Shown here in pieces: positions 50,379-60,149 of a DNA stretch of 64,000 bases. Position numbers and translations under genes: made by a program. Within the stretch, counting starts at the first letter, position 1, and every line of letters starts with the position of its first letter. Source of the stretch: Magnetospirillum gryphiswaldense MSR-1 v2 (GTDB lineage: Bacteria > Pseudomonadota > Alphaproteobacteria > Rhodospirillales > Magnetospirillaceae); the NCBI RefSeq assembly GCF_000513295.1, contig NC_023065.1, positions 1,860,001-1,924,000 on the forward strand. Reading direction: 5' to 3'. The notes below the pieces were generated by a model that did not search any database, had not been told where the DNA came from, and saw only the letters and a list, made by a program, of their open reading frames with translations.

Positions 50379-50983
50379 TGCAGCACCAGGACGATCAGTT
50401 CCTTGGGACCATGGACACCGTAGGCCAGGGTCTGTTCGATGTCGGCGGTCTTGGACGGGCCGGAGATCAGCAGCAGGTTGGTCGGCATGGTCCCGGCCCA
50501 ATCCTGCGCCGCCATCAGCCCGGCCATGTTGTCGGCGATGTCGGACAGCTTGAGCAGAACCACATGGATGGGCGGCAGCAACGACATCAGGCGCGGCTGA
50601 TCGGCATCGGGGCGCAGCACCACCGTGCCGGTTTCGGCGATGGCGCCGCAGGCATTGGTGATGGCGGCGTCGATGCCGTCGACCAATTGGTCCTTCAACT
50701 CCTCGACCGGGCGGTCATAGGCGACCACATCGGGCCAATCCACCGCCAGATCGGGCGGCGCCATCACCCGACCGACATCCTTGGACGACAGGATCAGGCG
50801 CAGATGCTGACGCCATTGATCGGCGGCGATGACATGCACCTCGCCGTGCACCGCCTCGAGCATAAGGCGGAAGCGGTCCAGCCGGTCGGCGAACACCGGC
50901 GGCATCCAATAGGGCAGATCGGGCACCGTCCCCTTGGGCGCGGCGCGCAGGCGAGCCAAAATGGCAGCGCGGGCGTTACTCAT
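50375..50983 (-). CDS. lutC: Lactate utilisation protein LutC/LldG
   Basis: LutC is part of the three-subunit LutABC L-lactate dehydrogenase complex. The 202-residue product has the DUF162 signature: ITNACGAIAETGTVVL near residue 110, then the LPPIHVVLL and LLISGPSKTADIEQTLAYGVHGP segments. It overlaps lutB by eight nt and dld by four, which indicates fixed stoichiometry. Confidence 0.93.
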   Translation of the reverse strand: MSNARAAILARLRAAPKGTVPDLPYWMPPVFADRLDRFRLMLEAVHGEVHVIAADQWRQHLRLILSSKDVGRVMAPPDLAVDWPDVVAYDRPVEELKDQLVDGIDAAITNACGAIAETGTVVLRPDADQPRLMSLLPPIHVVLLKLSDIADNMAGLMAAQDWAGTMPTNLLLISGPSKTADIEQTLAYGVHGPKELIVLVLQ

Positions 50984-52397
50984 TTTCGTACCCCTTGTCC
51001 CGGGCCAATTGGTGCAGGGTGCGACCGGCGAATTTCGGCTTCGACCGCACGGAGGTCCATTGCTTCAGCAACGGCGCGGCCGCCGGGATCAGATTACCGA
51101 TCACCGCCAAGCTGCGGGTGGCGGCGGCATAGGCGGCGGGGCTGGAATTCATGGCCTGCCAGCCCCTCCACACCGCGTTTTCCACCATGGACGTGTTGCT
51201 GCCCGCCCCCTTCACCCCCGGCGCTTGCGACGGCTGCGCCGCCTCGGTGCGCAGCCGCACTAATATGTCGGCGATGGGGATTTGCACCGGGCAGACCTCG
51301 ACGCAGGCATTGCAGAGCGTCGAGGCATGGGGCAGATCGCCGGCGCAATCGAGGCCGGCCAGTTGCGGCGTCAAAATCTTGCCGATGGGGCCGGGATAGA
51401 CTGAACCATAGGTATGGCCGCCGACACGGGCATAGACCGGGCAATGGTTCATGCAGGCGCCGCAGCGGATGCAACGAAGCGTGTCGCGTAATTGCAGATC
51501 GGCATAGACGCGCGAGCGGCCATTATCCAGCAGCACCAGATGCACCTGGCGCGGCCCGTCCTTTTCCCCTTCCTTGCGCGGGGAGGTGATCATGTTGACA
51601 TAGGTGGTGATGGGCTGACCGGTGGCCGAACGCGGCAAAAGCGCCAGCAAGGGGGCGACGTCGTCCAGCTTTTCCACCAGCTTCTCGATGCCGGTGACGG
51701 CGATGTGCAAGGGCGGCAGCGTGGTCGACAGCCGACCATTGCCTTCGTTTTCGATCAACACCAACGACCCGGTTTCGGCGACCAGGAAATTGGCCCCCGA
51801 CAGACCGGCATCGGCGTTGGCGAATTCGCGCCGCAGCACCTTGCGGGCGGCGGCGGTCAGGGCGTCGACGTCCTCGGTATAGGGCTGACCGGCGATGTTG
51901 TCGGTGAACAATTGGGCGATCTCGCCCTTGTTCTTGTGGATGCACGGCATAACGATGTGGCTGGGCGCCTCGCCGGCCAGTTGGATGATGTATTCGCCCA
52001 AATCCGATTCCACCGCGGTAATGCCGTGGGCCTCCAGATGGGCGTTCAGGTGCATTTCCTCGGACACCATGGACTTGCCCTTGATGACGCGCTTGGCGCC
52101 ATGGGCGGTCAGGATGTCCAAAACGATGCTATTGGCGTCGGCGGTGGTTTCGGCCCAATGGACGATGATGCCGTTGGCCGTGGCCTTTCGCTCGAATTCC
52201 TCCAAAAGATCGGGCAGCCGGGCCAGGGCGCGGGCCTTGATGGCTGCACCACGGGCGCGCAACGCCGCCCAATCGTCTTGGTCGGCGAACTGGACGGCGC
52301 GCTTGCTCATCAGCCCGTCCATGGCCCGGCGGAAATTGCGGCGCAGTTGCGGATTGTTGAGCGCGTCGTGGGCGCGGCTGGAAAAATCACTCTTCAT
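50976..52397 (-). CDS. lutB: Iron-sulfur protein LutB/LldF
   Basis: LutB is the large Fe-S subunit of L-lactate oxidation. The 473-residue product starts with the DUF162 part (KSMVSEEMHLNAHLEAHGI, GANFLVAETGSLVLIENEG), then carries two [4Fe-4S] motifs, CIRCGACMNHCPVY and CNACVEVCPVQIP, and the C-terminal LutB domain. It overlaps lutA by eleven nt. Confidence 0.95.
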   Translation of the reverse strand: MKSDFSSRAHDALNNPQLRRNFRRAMDGLMSKRAVQFADQDDWAALRARGAAIKARALARLPDLLEEFERKATANGIIVHWAETTADANSIVLDILTAHGAKRVIKGKSMVSEEMHLNAHLEAHGITAVESDLGEYIIQLAGEAPSHIVMPCIHKNKGEIAQLFTDNIAGQPYTEDVDALTAAARKVLRREFANADAGLSGANFLVAETGSLVLIENEGNGRLSTTLPPLHIAVTGIEKLVEKLDDVAPLLALLPRSATGQPITTYVNMITSPRKEGEKDGPRQVHLVLLDNGRSRVYADLQLRDTLRCIRCGACMNHCPVYARVGGHTYGSVYPGPIGKILTPQLAGLDCAGDLPHASTLCNACVEVCPVQIPIADILVRLRTEAAQPSQAPGVKGAGSNTSMVENAVWRGWQAMNSSPAAYAAATRSLAVIGNLIPAAAPLLKQWTSVRSKPKFAGRTLHQLARDKGYENE

Positions 52398-53157
52398 GGC
52401 AGCGCTCCAGCAGGAATTCGGCCAGATGCTGGGCCCGGATGGGCTTGCCCGCCTTGTCCAGCGCGCCGCCGATATTCATCAGGCAACCGCAATCGCCCGA
52501 CACCACGCGGGCGGCGCCGGTCTCGCCGATGGCATTGATCTTGTCGGCGACCATGGCAGCCGAGATTTCCGGCTGGCGCACGGCGAAGGTGCCGCCGAAG
52601 CCGCAGCATTCCTTTTCCCGCGGATTTTCCACCAAGGTGACATTGGCCAAGCCGCGTAACAGCCGCTTGGGCTCGTCCACCACCCCCATCTCACGCATGG
52701 AATGGCACGAGCCGTGCCAGGTCACCTGCACCTTCTCGCCCCGGTCCACCAGCTTTTCATCCAGGCCCACCACATGGACCAGGAACCACGACAGCTCGTA
52801 AACCCGCCCGGCGAAGGCAATGGCGCGGGCGTGGTCGCGGTCGCCCGCAAACAGATCGGGGTAATGCACCCGCATCATCCCGGCGCACGACCCCGACGGC
52901 ACGACGATGGGCCAATCCTCGGGGAAGGCGTCAAGCTGGGCGCGGGCGACCTCGCGCGCTTCGTCCCGGTGGCCGGAATTATAGGCCGGCTGGCCGCAGC
53001 AGCTTTGCGATTGCGGGAACACCACCCGCAGGCCCTGGCGCTTCAACAGCTCCATCCCGGCCAGACCGGCGGCGGGATAGAACAGGTCGATCAGGCAGGT
53101 GCCGAAGTAATAGACGGTCTTCGGCGGCACCGATGGCGGCGTGACGAGTGCAGGCAT
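52387..53157 (-). CDS. lutA: Lactate utilisation protein LutA/LldE
   Basis: LutA is the first subunit of the L-lactate oxidation complex. The 256-residue product has two CCG-type cysteine-rich domains (QSCCGQPAYNSGH and ECCGFGGTFAV) typical of heterodisulfide-reductase-like proteins, and a conserved GSCAGMMR segment. It is the first gene of lutA-lutB-lutC-dld-AEC. An LldR-type operator lies 47 nt upstream of its start. Confidence 0.94.
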   Translation of the reverse strand: MPALVTPPSVPPKTVYYFGTCLIDLFYPAAGLAGMELLKRQGLRVVFPQSQSCCGQPAYNSGHRDEAREVARAQLDAFPEDWPIVVPSGSCAGMMRVHYPDLFAGDRDHARAIAFAGRVYELSWFLVHVVGLDEKLVDRGEKVQVTWHGSCHSMREMGVVDEPKRLLRGLANVTLVENPREKECCGFGGTFAVRQPEISAAMVADKINAIGETGAARVVSGDCGCLMNIGGALDKAGKPIRAQHLAEFLLERCHEE

Positions 53158-53203
53158 GCGGACATTCCCATGGCGTTACCGGGCCGTCTTCGCGACCCCA
53201 TTT

Positions 53204-53214
53204 TGGTAATACCA
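53204..53214. promoter_or_regulatory. GntR/LldR-like operator upstream of lutA
   Basis: TGGTAATACCA is a perfect palindrome that fits the TNGTNNNACNA pattern bound by LldR/FadR-type GntR regulators, which control lactate operons in other bacteria. It stands about 47 nt before the lutA start. No regulator gene is adjacent. Confidence 0.6.
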
Positions 53215-53247
53215 CTTGTCGAGGTTCGTGCCTACGGAAAATGTGGA

Positions 53248-54135
53248 CTATGCCTCGACCGCCAAACCGGCCATGGCCATGGCTCCCTCGCGGGTCTTGG
53301 CGCCGCAGACGAAGCGGGCGGAATGGCAGAAGGTGGCGTCACTCACCCCGCACACCGCCGCCAACGCAGCCTCGCGCAGACCGCCCCAGGCATCGGGCAG
53401 CGGCTTTTTCTGGGCGAACGAGCCGCGCTCGGGCGGCACCGCCGACACCGTCCAATCCTTGCCGGCGGGGCGGATGACGTAAAGCGCCTGGGTCAGGTTC
53501 AGGTCGAACACCGCCTCTTCCCACGGCAGCCGGCTGTCGAGGACGATGATACGCGGGTCAGCCGCCCGCTCCGCCGCATCGGCCACCGCATCCTGGGCGA
53601 TAGCAGCGGCGAAGGCATGGGCGACGGAACGCGCCAGAACATTGTCGGCCACCATCACCGCCTGATGATAGCTGGCGTTCTCGTCGGCGCTGTTTTCGGC
53701 GAAGGTGGGGTTCCAGGTTTCCAGGAGGGCCGAGAAATGGCCGGGATGGCGGTCCATGGCGCCGTTGTCCATCAGGTCGATATCGCGCAGCAATCCAGCG
53801 TCCAGCTTGGCCCAGATGATGTCGATCTGACCGGGGGTGGCGGTGTTTTGCAAATGCGCGATGGCCGCGCGGCCATAATCGCGCCAGATCAGACCGGCGG
53901 AGGAAAACGCCTCGCCATTGGGGCGCAAGGGCTTGTCGCGCATGTGGTGGTCATAGCGGCCCTGGTCGGGGTCGTAAACGCCGCCCACGTCGAACACCAC
54001 CTGGGCGCGGTCCCAATCCATGGCCTCGCGCGAGCGGGTCAGGCTGACGGCGCCGTCGGTCGCCGCCTTGAGAATGGCGAAGGCGAAGACGTCGTCGGCG
54101 TGGAAACTGCCGCTATGGGTGGCCGCGAGAAGCAT
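53248..54135 (-). CDS. MYG1-family protein (UPF0160)
   Basis: MYG1 proteins are DHH-like metal-dependent phosphoesterases; the eukaryotic member is a 3'-5' RNA exonuclease. The 295-residue product shows the N-terminal signature THSGSFHADDVFAFAIL, the second motif DVGGVYDPDQGRYDHHM with the DHH triad, and the C-terminal family stretch FCHSARFVCGAKTREGA. No signal peptide is seen. It stands alone between the lactate operon and the acetate transporter. Confidence 0.9.
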   Translation of the reverse strand: MLLAATHSGSFHADDVFAFAILKAATDGAVSLTRSREAMDWDRAQVVFDVGGVYDPDQGRYDHHMRDKPLRPNGEAFSSAGLIWRDYGRAAIAHLQNTATPGQIDIIWAKLDAGLLRDIDLMDNGAMDRHPGHFSALLETWNPTFAENSADENASYHQAVMVADNVLARSVAHAFAAAIAQDAVADAAERAADPRIIVLDSRLPWEEAVFDLNLTQALYVIRPAGKDWTVSAVPPERGSFAQKKPLPDAWGGLREAALAAVCGVSDATFCHSARFVCGAKTREGAMAMAGLAVEA

Positions 54136-54149
54136 GAAGTGTCCCTTCC

Positions 54150-54183
54150 AAAAAAAATCCGCCGGGTTTTAAGGCCCGGCGGA
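54150..54183 (-). terminator. Intrinsic terminator of yjcH-actP
   Basis: On the minus strand TCCGCCGGG, an eight-base loop and CCCGGCGGA are followed by eight T. It lies 24 nt after the actP stop and is a strong terminator. Confidence 0.93.
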
Positions 54184-54206
54184 CGACATAAACGCAAGCA
54201 AAAAGA

Positions 54207-55886
54207 TCAGTGGCTGGATGCAGCCGCCGCGCCGATGCCGGTTTGCGAGCGCACGTACTGATCGTCGAAGGCGGCGATTTCCGCGCTCGCCTGGGCCGAT
54301 TTATCCAGCTTGGACACGGTGATGGTGACCAGGAAGGCCAAGGTCATGGAGAACAGGGCCGGATGCTCGTAGGGGAAGATGGGGGCTGGGTTTTCCAGCA
54401 CCACCACCCACACCGCCTTGGACAAGATGACCATGGTGACGGCGGAAATCAGACCGGCCAGACCGCCCCACAGGGCCCCCTTGGTGGTCAATCCCTTCCA
54501 ATACATGGACAGGATCAGGATGGGGAAGTTGGCGGAAGCGGCGATGCCGAAGGTCAGGCCGACCAGGAAGGCCACGTTCTGCTTTTCAAACAAAATGCCC
54601 AAGATCACGCCGAGCGCGCCCAGCAGCAGCGAGGCCAGCTTGGACACCCGCAGTTCTTCCTTTTCCGAGCATTGGCCCTTCTTGATGACGCGGGCGTAGA
54701 TGTCGTGGGAAATGGCCGAGGCGCCGGCCAAAGCCAGACCCGACACCACCGCCAGGATGGTGGCGAAGGCCACCGCCGACAGGAAGCCCAGGAACAGATC
54801 GCCGCCCAGGGCCTTGGACAGATGCATGATCGGCATGTTGCCGCCGCCCAGCAGCTTGCCGCCGACCTTGCCGCCTTCGAAGAATTGCGGATCGGTGCCG
54901 ACAATGGTGATGGCGGCCATGCCCAGGATGCACACCAGCAGGAAGAAGAAGCCGATGATGCCCGAGGCGACGAACACGCTTTTCCGCGCCTCGCGGGCAT
55001 TGGGGACGGTGAAGAAGCGCATCATGATGTGCGGCAGCGCCGCCGTGCCGAACACCAGACCCAGCGACATGGAGACGGCGGACACCGGATCGGCCAGCAT
55101 GGAGCCCGGCCCCATGATCTTGATGCCTTCCTTGTGCGACGCCACCGCGCTGGTGGCCATGGCCTCCAGGCTGAAGCCGAAATGGTGCAGTGCCAGCAAG
55201 GTCAGCAGCGCGCCGCCGCCCAGCATCAGGCAGGCCTTGATGATCTGCACCCAGGTGGTGGCGATCATGCCGCCGAAGGTGACATAAACCACCATCAAAA
55301 CACCGACCAGGATGACGGCGACGGCGTAATCCAGGCCGAACAGAAGCTTGATCAACTGGCCGGCGCCGACCATCTGCACGATCAGATAGAAGCACACCAC
55401 CGCCAGCGAGCCCATGGCGGCGAAGGTACGGATCTTGGACTGGTCCAGCCGGTAGCTGGCGATATCGGCGAAGGTGAAGCGGCCCAGATTGCGCAGCCGC
55501 TCGGCCATCAGGAACAAGATGATCGGCCAGCCGACGAAGAAGCTGATGGTGTAGATGAAGCCGTCGAAGCCCTTGGCGAAGACCAGCGACGACAGGCCCA
55601 GCAGCGTCGCCGCCGACATGTAATCACCGGCGATGGCCAGACCGTTCTGGAAACCGGTGATGCCGCCGCCGGCGGTATAGAAATCGCTGGCCGAGCGGGT
55701 CCGGGTGGCCGCCCAATAGGTGATCCCCAGGGTTAGCAGGACGAAGGCCAGGAACATGCCGATGGCCGACAGGTTGATGGGCTGCTTTTCCACTGCCCCC
55801 AGGTCGCCGGCGGCGGCCAGGGCCGGAGCGGCGGCCAGCAGGACGGCCAAAGCGGGCAGGATGATCTTGGCGTGATGGCGGATCAT
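54207..55886 (-). CDS. actP: Cation/acetate symporter ActP
   Basis: ActP is a sodium:solute symporter that takes up acetate and related short acids with a cation. The 559-residue product starts at the ATG at 55884-55886 with an N-terminal cleavable-type signal ([15 protein letters not shown]), as in E. coli ActP. About 13 membrane segments follow, with the SSS signatures [21 protein letters not shown] and [11 protein letters not shown]. It overlaps the yjcH stop as ATGA. Confidence 0.94.
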   Translation of the reverse strand: MIRHHAKIILPALAVLLAAAPALAAAGDLGAVEKQPINLSAIGMFLAFVLLTLGITYWAATRTRSASDFYTAGGGITGFQNGLAIAGDYMSAATLLGLSSLVFAKGFDGFIYTISFFVGWPIILFLMAERLRNLGRFTFADIASYRLDQSKIRTFAAMGSLAVVCFYLIVQMVGAGQLIKLLFGLDYAVAVILVGVLMVVYVTFGGMIATTWVQIIKACLMLGGGALLTLLALHHFGFSLEAMATSAVASHKEGIKIMGPGSMLADPVSAVSMSLGLVFGTAALPHIMMRFFTVPNAREARKSVFVASGIIGFFFLLVCILGMAAITIVGTDPQFFEGGKVGGKLLGGGNMPIMHLSKALGGDLFLGFLSAVAFATILAVVSGLALAGASAISHDIYARVIKKGQCSEKEELRVSKLASLLLGALGVILGILFEKQNVAFLVGLTFGIAASANFPILILSMYWKGLTTKGALWGGLAGLISAVTMVILSKAVWVVVLENPAPIFPYEHPALFSMTLAFLVTITVSKLDKSAQASAEIAAFDDQYVRSQTGIGAAAASSH

Positions 55887-56194
55887 TTCAGCGTCTCCCG
55901 CACGATGCCGTTGTTCAACTGCTCGAACGGGCCGTTGGCGAAGTGGGAGTAAACCCCGGTCAGCAGCCACGAAATGATGATGATGGCGGCACCGATGGGG
56001 GCACCGACGGTCAGCGATCCGCCTTCAGTCAAGGGAACCGCCAGAATCTGCGGGGCGAAGGCCACCACCATCATGAAGGCGTAATAGGACACCAAGACGA
56101 TGGCCGACAGCAGCAGGGCCAGACGCCCGCGCCGCTTGACCAGTTGGGCGAATTTTGGGTTGCCGCGCACCTGTTCATAGATGGGATCGGACAT
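55883..56194 (-). CDS. yjcH: DUF485 membrane protein (YjcH)
   Basis: This 103-residue protein has two membrane helices (about residues 29-47 and 69-86) and ends in [22 protein letters not shown]485 proteins are nearly always encoded in front of ActP and are thought to assist acetate uptake. The start is the ATG at 56192-56194 ([13 protein letters not shown]); the frame continues six codons upstream. Confidence 0.92.
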   Translation of the reverse strand: MSDPIYEQVRGNPKFAQLVKRRGRLALLLSAIVLVSYYAFMMVVAFAPQILAVPLTEGGSLTVGAPIGAAIIIISWLLTGVYSHFANGPFEQLNNGIVRETLK

Positions 56195-56328
56195 GGCTCC
56201 TCCGGTTTGCATGCGTGACGGCGAAACAGCCCGCCGCTTTCAGCGCGCGTGGGTAGCAAACCAGCATTGCGGAACTTTGCCCGAATCATGACGGATTGTT
56301 GCGGCTACAGATATTGTAATAACAAGTA

Positions 56329-57465
56329 TTATTGCGCCGCTTTAAGCTTTTCCTTGAGCACCACCGAGGCGCGCCAATAGCCCAGACCATCGCCATCGAC
56401 GAAATGGACGTGGCGGTCGGCGGAAAAGTCGCCGACCATGCAGGTCATGGTGGTGGCCTTGCTGCGGGCCAGGCCAAAATGGATGAGACCGCCGGCTTCC
56501 GCCTCGTTCAGCAGGGATTCGATGCGGGCATCTTCGTCGGCGGTGACGTCCAGCACCAGACGCGGCCCGCCGGCTAGTTTGCGGTAATCGGAGCGTTCCG
56601 CCACCTTGCGCCGGTAAAACCCGGCATCGATGCCCAAGGCCTTGCCGCCCAGGCGGTGCACCAGTCCCAGGATGGCACTGCCCAAAACCGCCCGCCCCAT
56701 CCGCAACAGGCGCCGACCGCGTGCCACCACCTTGGCCTCGATCCCCAACAGGCGGGCGCGCGGCACCACCACCGGGCGCAAAGCACCGCCATCGCCCAAG
56801 GGGGCGGCGCGTTCGGTCGTCACCACCTGCTCCAGCCGGCGCAACACCTGTCGCACCGCGTCGCCCAAAGGGTCGATGGGATCGATGATGATGCACAGGA
56901 TGTGGCCACGCCGAGGCGGGATCGGCTCCCACCGACACGACAGGCCCTCCAGGCCTGGCAATTCGCCTTCCTTGGGGGTGATCCGCCATTGGGCATCGGC
57001 TTTCATCCAGTGTTCGGCCATGGGCACGCCGGCGCCCAGGAACTGGCCGAACACATTGGTGTTGCCGAAATCGTGCAGCGCCGCCAGCACCACATGCCCC
57101 TGACGGTGCAAGGCCGCCACCGGCACCATGCCGACGCGCAGCGGAATATCCAGTTCATGGGTCGACCACCAGCCCAAGGCGGCCATAGCCTCACGCGTCG
57201 CCGCCACGCACTCGGGCGGGATCACCGCCACCGCGCCGTCACCGCCAAACTGGCAGGCGGCGGGCTGGCCGGGGCTGCCGGCGACGGCGGACAGCACCGC
57301 CACCGCCGCCCCGGCGACAAAGTTGACGTCACGGTCCCGTCCGGCCTGGGCCAGGAGGGTGCTGCCTTCCACATCGGCGGCGGCAACCCACCAATCGTCC
57401 CCCAGCCGGGCATAGCGGCTGGGGTCGAAGCCATCGGCGGCGAAATCGCGGATGGACGGCAGCAT
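56329..57465 (-). CDS. DUF3095-family protein (adenylate-cyclase-like)
   Basis: The 378-residue protein belongs to the DUF3095 family, sometimes annotated as adenylate cyclase. The N-terminal part has a class-III-cyclase-like element WWVAAADVEGSTLLAQAG, where a metal-binding Asp is expected, and FGGDGAVAVIPP. The C-terminal 150 residues include GIDAGFYRRKVAERSDYRKL, a family hallmark. Whether it makes cAMP is not known from sequence. Its start overlaps the tpx stop as TGATG, so the two are translationally coupled. Confidence 0.82.
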   Translation of the reverse strand: MLPSIRDFAADGFDPSRYARLGDDWWVAAADVEGSTLLAQAGRDRDVNFVAGAAVAVLSAVAGSPGQPAACQFGGDGAVAVIPPECVAATREAMAALGWWSTHELDIPLRVGMVPVAALHRQGHVVLAALHDFGNTNVFGQFLGAGVPMAEHWMKADAQWRITPKEGELPGLEGLSCRWEPIPPRRGHILCIIIDPIDPLGDAVRQVLRRLEQVVTTERAAPLGDGGALRPVVVPRARLLGIEAKVVARGRRLLRMGRAVLGSAILGLVHRLGGKALGIDAGFYRRKVAERSDYRKLAGGPRLVLDVTADEDARIESLLNEAEAGGLIHFGLARSKATTMTCMVGDFSADRHVHFVDGDGLGYWRASVVLKEKLKAAQ

Positions 57466-57965
57466 CAGCCGATAGCAGCCAAGGCGGCGGCGTAATCGGG
57501 TTCGTCGGCGATTTCCGCCACCAATTGGGTGTGACGTACGGTGCCGTCGGCGCCGATGACGATGACCGCGCGCGCCAGCAGGCCGGCCAGCGGACCGCTG
57601 GTGATGGTCAGACCGTAAGAACCGCCGAAATCCTTGTGGCGGAAGTCCGAGGCCGAGACCACGTTGTCCAGTCCCTCGGCTCCGCAGAACCGCTTATGGG
57701 CGAACGGCAGATCGGCGCTGGCGCAGATGATCACGGTATTGGCCAGCTTGGCGGCTGCGGCGTTGAATGTGCGCACCGAAGTGGCGCAAGTGGGGGTATC
57801 GACGCTGGGGAACACCGACACGACCACGTTCTTGCCGGCGAAATCGGCCAGCCCGAAATCGGCCAGATCGGTTCGGGTCAGGCGGAAATCAGGCGCCTTG
57901 GCCCCGATGGCGGGCATCTCGCCGCTGGTGGTGACGGGATTGCCCTTAAGGGTGATTGTGGCCAT
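57465..57965 (-). CDS. tpx: Thiol peroxidase Tpx
   Basis: Tpx is an atypical two-cysteine peroxiredoxin that reduces peroxides with thioredoxin. The 166-residue product has the peroxidatic Cys60 in VDTPTCATSVRTF and the resolving Cys94 in KRFCGAEGL. The start is the ATG at 57963-57965. A candidate promoter (TTGCCG, 16 nt, TACACT) lies about 50 nt upstream, within the oprC terminator region. Confidence 0.96.
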   Translation of the reverse strand: MATITLKGNPVTTSGEMPAIGAKAPDFRLTRTDLADFGLADFAGKNVVVSVFPSVDTPTCATSVRTFNAAAAKLANTVIICASADLPFAHKRFCGAEGLDNVVSASDFRHKDFGGSYGLTITSGPLAGLLARAVIVIGADGTVRHTQLVAEIADEPDYAAALAAIG

Positions 57966-58025
57966 GACGCATCCTTTGTGCAGGTGGAACAACTGACCGC
58001 ATGTGGGGATGACAGTGTAGCCGAA

Positions 58026-58053
58026 CAAGGCGGGCCGGCAAGCCGGCCCGCCC
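58026..58053 (-). terminator. Very stable hairpin after the copper receptor gene
   Basis: GGCGGGCCGGC (58029-58039) and GCCGGCCCGCC (58042-58052) are exact complements with a two-base gap. It starts seven nt after the oprC stop. The U-run is poor (CTTGTT), so it may stabilise the mRNA end as much as terminate. Confidence 0.7.
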
Positions 58054-58059
58054 TTATGC

Positions 58060-60075
58060 TCAGAACTTGACCGATCCACGCATCCAGAAGGTGCGGCCCG
58101 GTTCGTTGACGCGGACAGTGTCGTTATAGGCGGCCAGATCGGCCCCCGACCACGCCCCGGTCTTGCTGATATGCTCGGCATAGGTCTTGTCGAAGATATT
58201 ATCGACGCCGCCGGTGAAGGTGACCGCGTCGTTCAGCCGCCAGCCGCCATTGAGCGAGAACACGGCGAAACCGCCGGTTTCACCGATATCCTGGCCGATG
58301 ATGCTGCCCCAGCCGGCCTGGGTGCGGTGCTGGCCGGCGACGGCACGCATGTGGAAGGCGCCCATGAATTCACCGTCGTCATACTTGACCGCCAGGGACG
58401 TATCCAAAGGCGGGGTCTGGGCCAGGGCGGTGCCGTCGGTCAGGTTGTTGCCATGGACATAGGCGGCATTGGCCTCGACCGACCACGACGGCAGGAATTT
58501 ATAGGCGATATCGCCCTCGCCGCCCCACCGCCGGGCCTCGACGCTTTTGGCATCGGCGCTGGCCACCAGGATGAAATCGTCGGTATAGGCATAGAACAAC
58601 GAGGCCGAGGACCGCCAGTTGCCCTGCTTGAACAGGGCGCCGATATCCAGTTGCTCGGTCTTTTCCGTCGCCAGCTTGAAGGTGCGGTCGGAGGCCGTCA
58701 CCTTGTTGCGTTCCCAGTAATCGGGAGCGCGCTCCACATGGCCCAGGCTGGCGAAGGTGGTCAGCGGCAGCCCCACATCCACGTTGCGTTCATAACGGAC
58801 GAAGCCGGAATGCAAGGTGCGGTCGTCGGTCAGATTGGGCTGGACGTTGTGGCGGGTGGCCTCGACATGGGTCAGGCGATAGCCGCCGATGACCCGATCC
58901 ACCGCCGACAACTCGCGGCTGACCTCGCCGAAGCCGGAATAGGTGTCGAAGCCGATGTCCTTGACCCGCATCTTGCTGTCCAGACCGACGCCACGACGGT
59001 ATTCGGCGGCGGTTTGCGACCGCGATGTATGTTCGTCGCGGTTGTAATCCACCCCCAGGCTGACCAGGGTCTGGGTGTCGGGGGTCAGCTCCACCAGGGC
59101 CTTGCCGCCCTGCATCAGGTGATCGACCTGCGACGCCGCCGTCATCATCGTCGTGGTGGTATAGCGCATGGAATAGGTGTCCATGACGTGGTCGATGTAA
59201 TTGTGATAGGCTAGGAATTTCAGCTTGGCCAGCAGGGGACTGATGTTGGTCTTGGTGAATTCCAGGTTGACGCCTTCGCGGTCGAACTGGGTGCCGTCCA
59301 TCATCTTGCCGGGCATGGCCGCCTGGGCCTGGCTTTTATCGAAGCTGAACTGCAACAAGGTGTCCGCATCGGGGGTCCAGCCGACCATGGCGGTGCCGCT
59401 GTGCCGCCAATAGCGGCTGTGCAGGGCGTTGCCGTTGCCGTCCTTGTAATCGTCCGACGACGAATGGGTGCCGATGGCGCGCAGGTAACCTTCCTTGGCC
59501 CCGGCCACCGCCTCGATCACCTCGTCATTGCGGTCGTTGCTGCCGTAAAGGGCGTTGGCGGTGCCGCGGATTTCGGTCTTGTCGAATTTCGGCGGCGTGC
59601 GCTCGACCAGGATGGTGCCCATGGCCGAGCCGCCATGAACCACGCTTTGCGGCCCCTTCAGCACCGTCAGCTTGTCGAAGGAACCGGGGAAGATATAGGC
59701 GGTGGGCGGGTCCATGCGGTTGGGGCAACCGCCCAGCACCGGGGTTTCGTCCAACAAGATGTTCAGACGCGAACCGCCGATGCCGCGCAACACCGGATCG
59801 CCGTCGATGGCGCCCTGACGGGCCACCGAGAAACCGGGAATATTCTTGAGATAACCGGCACCGTCGGCGGGCGGAATGGGCGTGCGCGGATTGTCGGTGT
59901 CGGTCTCGATCACCATGGGCTGTTCCATGGCCGGCGCGGTCACCACCACTTCCGGCAAGGTGGTCGCATCGTCGGCGGCGCGGGCGCCGGCGGGCAGGAT
60001 GAGGGCAAGGGTCAGCAGGGCCGAGGACGCGCGCAAGGCACGGCGCCGCCCCCAATATTGAGTGCGTTCAGTCAC
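58060..60075 (-). CDS. TonB-dependent copper receptor (OprC/NosA family)
   Basis: This 671-residue outer-membrane receptor probably imports copper or copper complexes with TonB energy. A signal peptide is seen (ALLTLALILPAGARA). A plug domain follows, with the TonB-box-like region LPEVVVTAP and the OprC/NosA hallmark NRMDPPTAYIFPGSFDK near residues 119-135, then a beta-barrel ending in the aromatic WMRGSVKF. The family supplies copper for nitrous oxide reductase in denitrifiers. A DUF2946 gene precedes it by 74 nt. Confidence 0.9.
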   Translation of the reverse strand: MTERTQYWGRRRALRASSALLTLALILPAGARAADDATTLPEVVVTAPAMEQPMVIETDTDNPRTPIPPADGAGYLKNIPGFSVARQGAIDGDPVLRGIGGSRLNILLDETPVLGGCPNRMDPPTAYIFPGSFDKLTVLKGPQSVVHGGSAMGTILVERTPPKFDKTEIRGTANALYGSNDRNDEVIEAVAGAKEGYLRAIGTHSSSDDYKDGNGNALHSRYWRHSGTAMVGWTPDADTLLQFSFDKSQAQAAMPGKMMDGTQFDREGVNLEFTKTNISPLLAKLKFLAYHNYIDHVMDTYSMRYTTTTMMTAASQVDHLMQGGKALVELTPDTQTLVSLGVDYNRDEHTSRSQTAAEYRRGVGLDSKMRVKDIGFDTYSGFGEVSRELSAVDRVIGGYRLTHVEATRHNVQPNLTDDRTLHSGFVRYERNVDVGLPLTTFASLGHVERAPDYWERNKVTASDRTFKLATEKTEQLDIGALFKQGNWRSSASLFYAYTDDFILVASADAKSVEARRWGGEGDIAYKFLPSWSVEANAAYVHGNNLTDGTALAQTPPLDTSLAVKYDDGEFMGAFHMRAVAGQHRTQAGWGSIIGQDIGETGGFAVFSLNGGWRLNDAVTFTGGVDNIFDKTYAEHISKTGAWSGADLAAYNDTVRVNEPGRTFWMRGSVKF

Positions 60076-60149
60076 GTCGAAACTCCGAACAAACGGGGTC
60101 AGCCCCAGGCCGATCAGGGCCAGGGCATGAAATCAGGGAAAAGTTCGGT

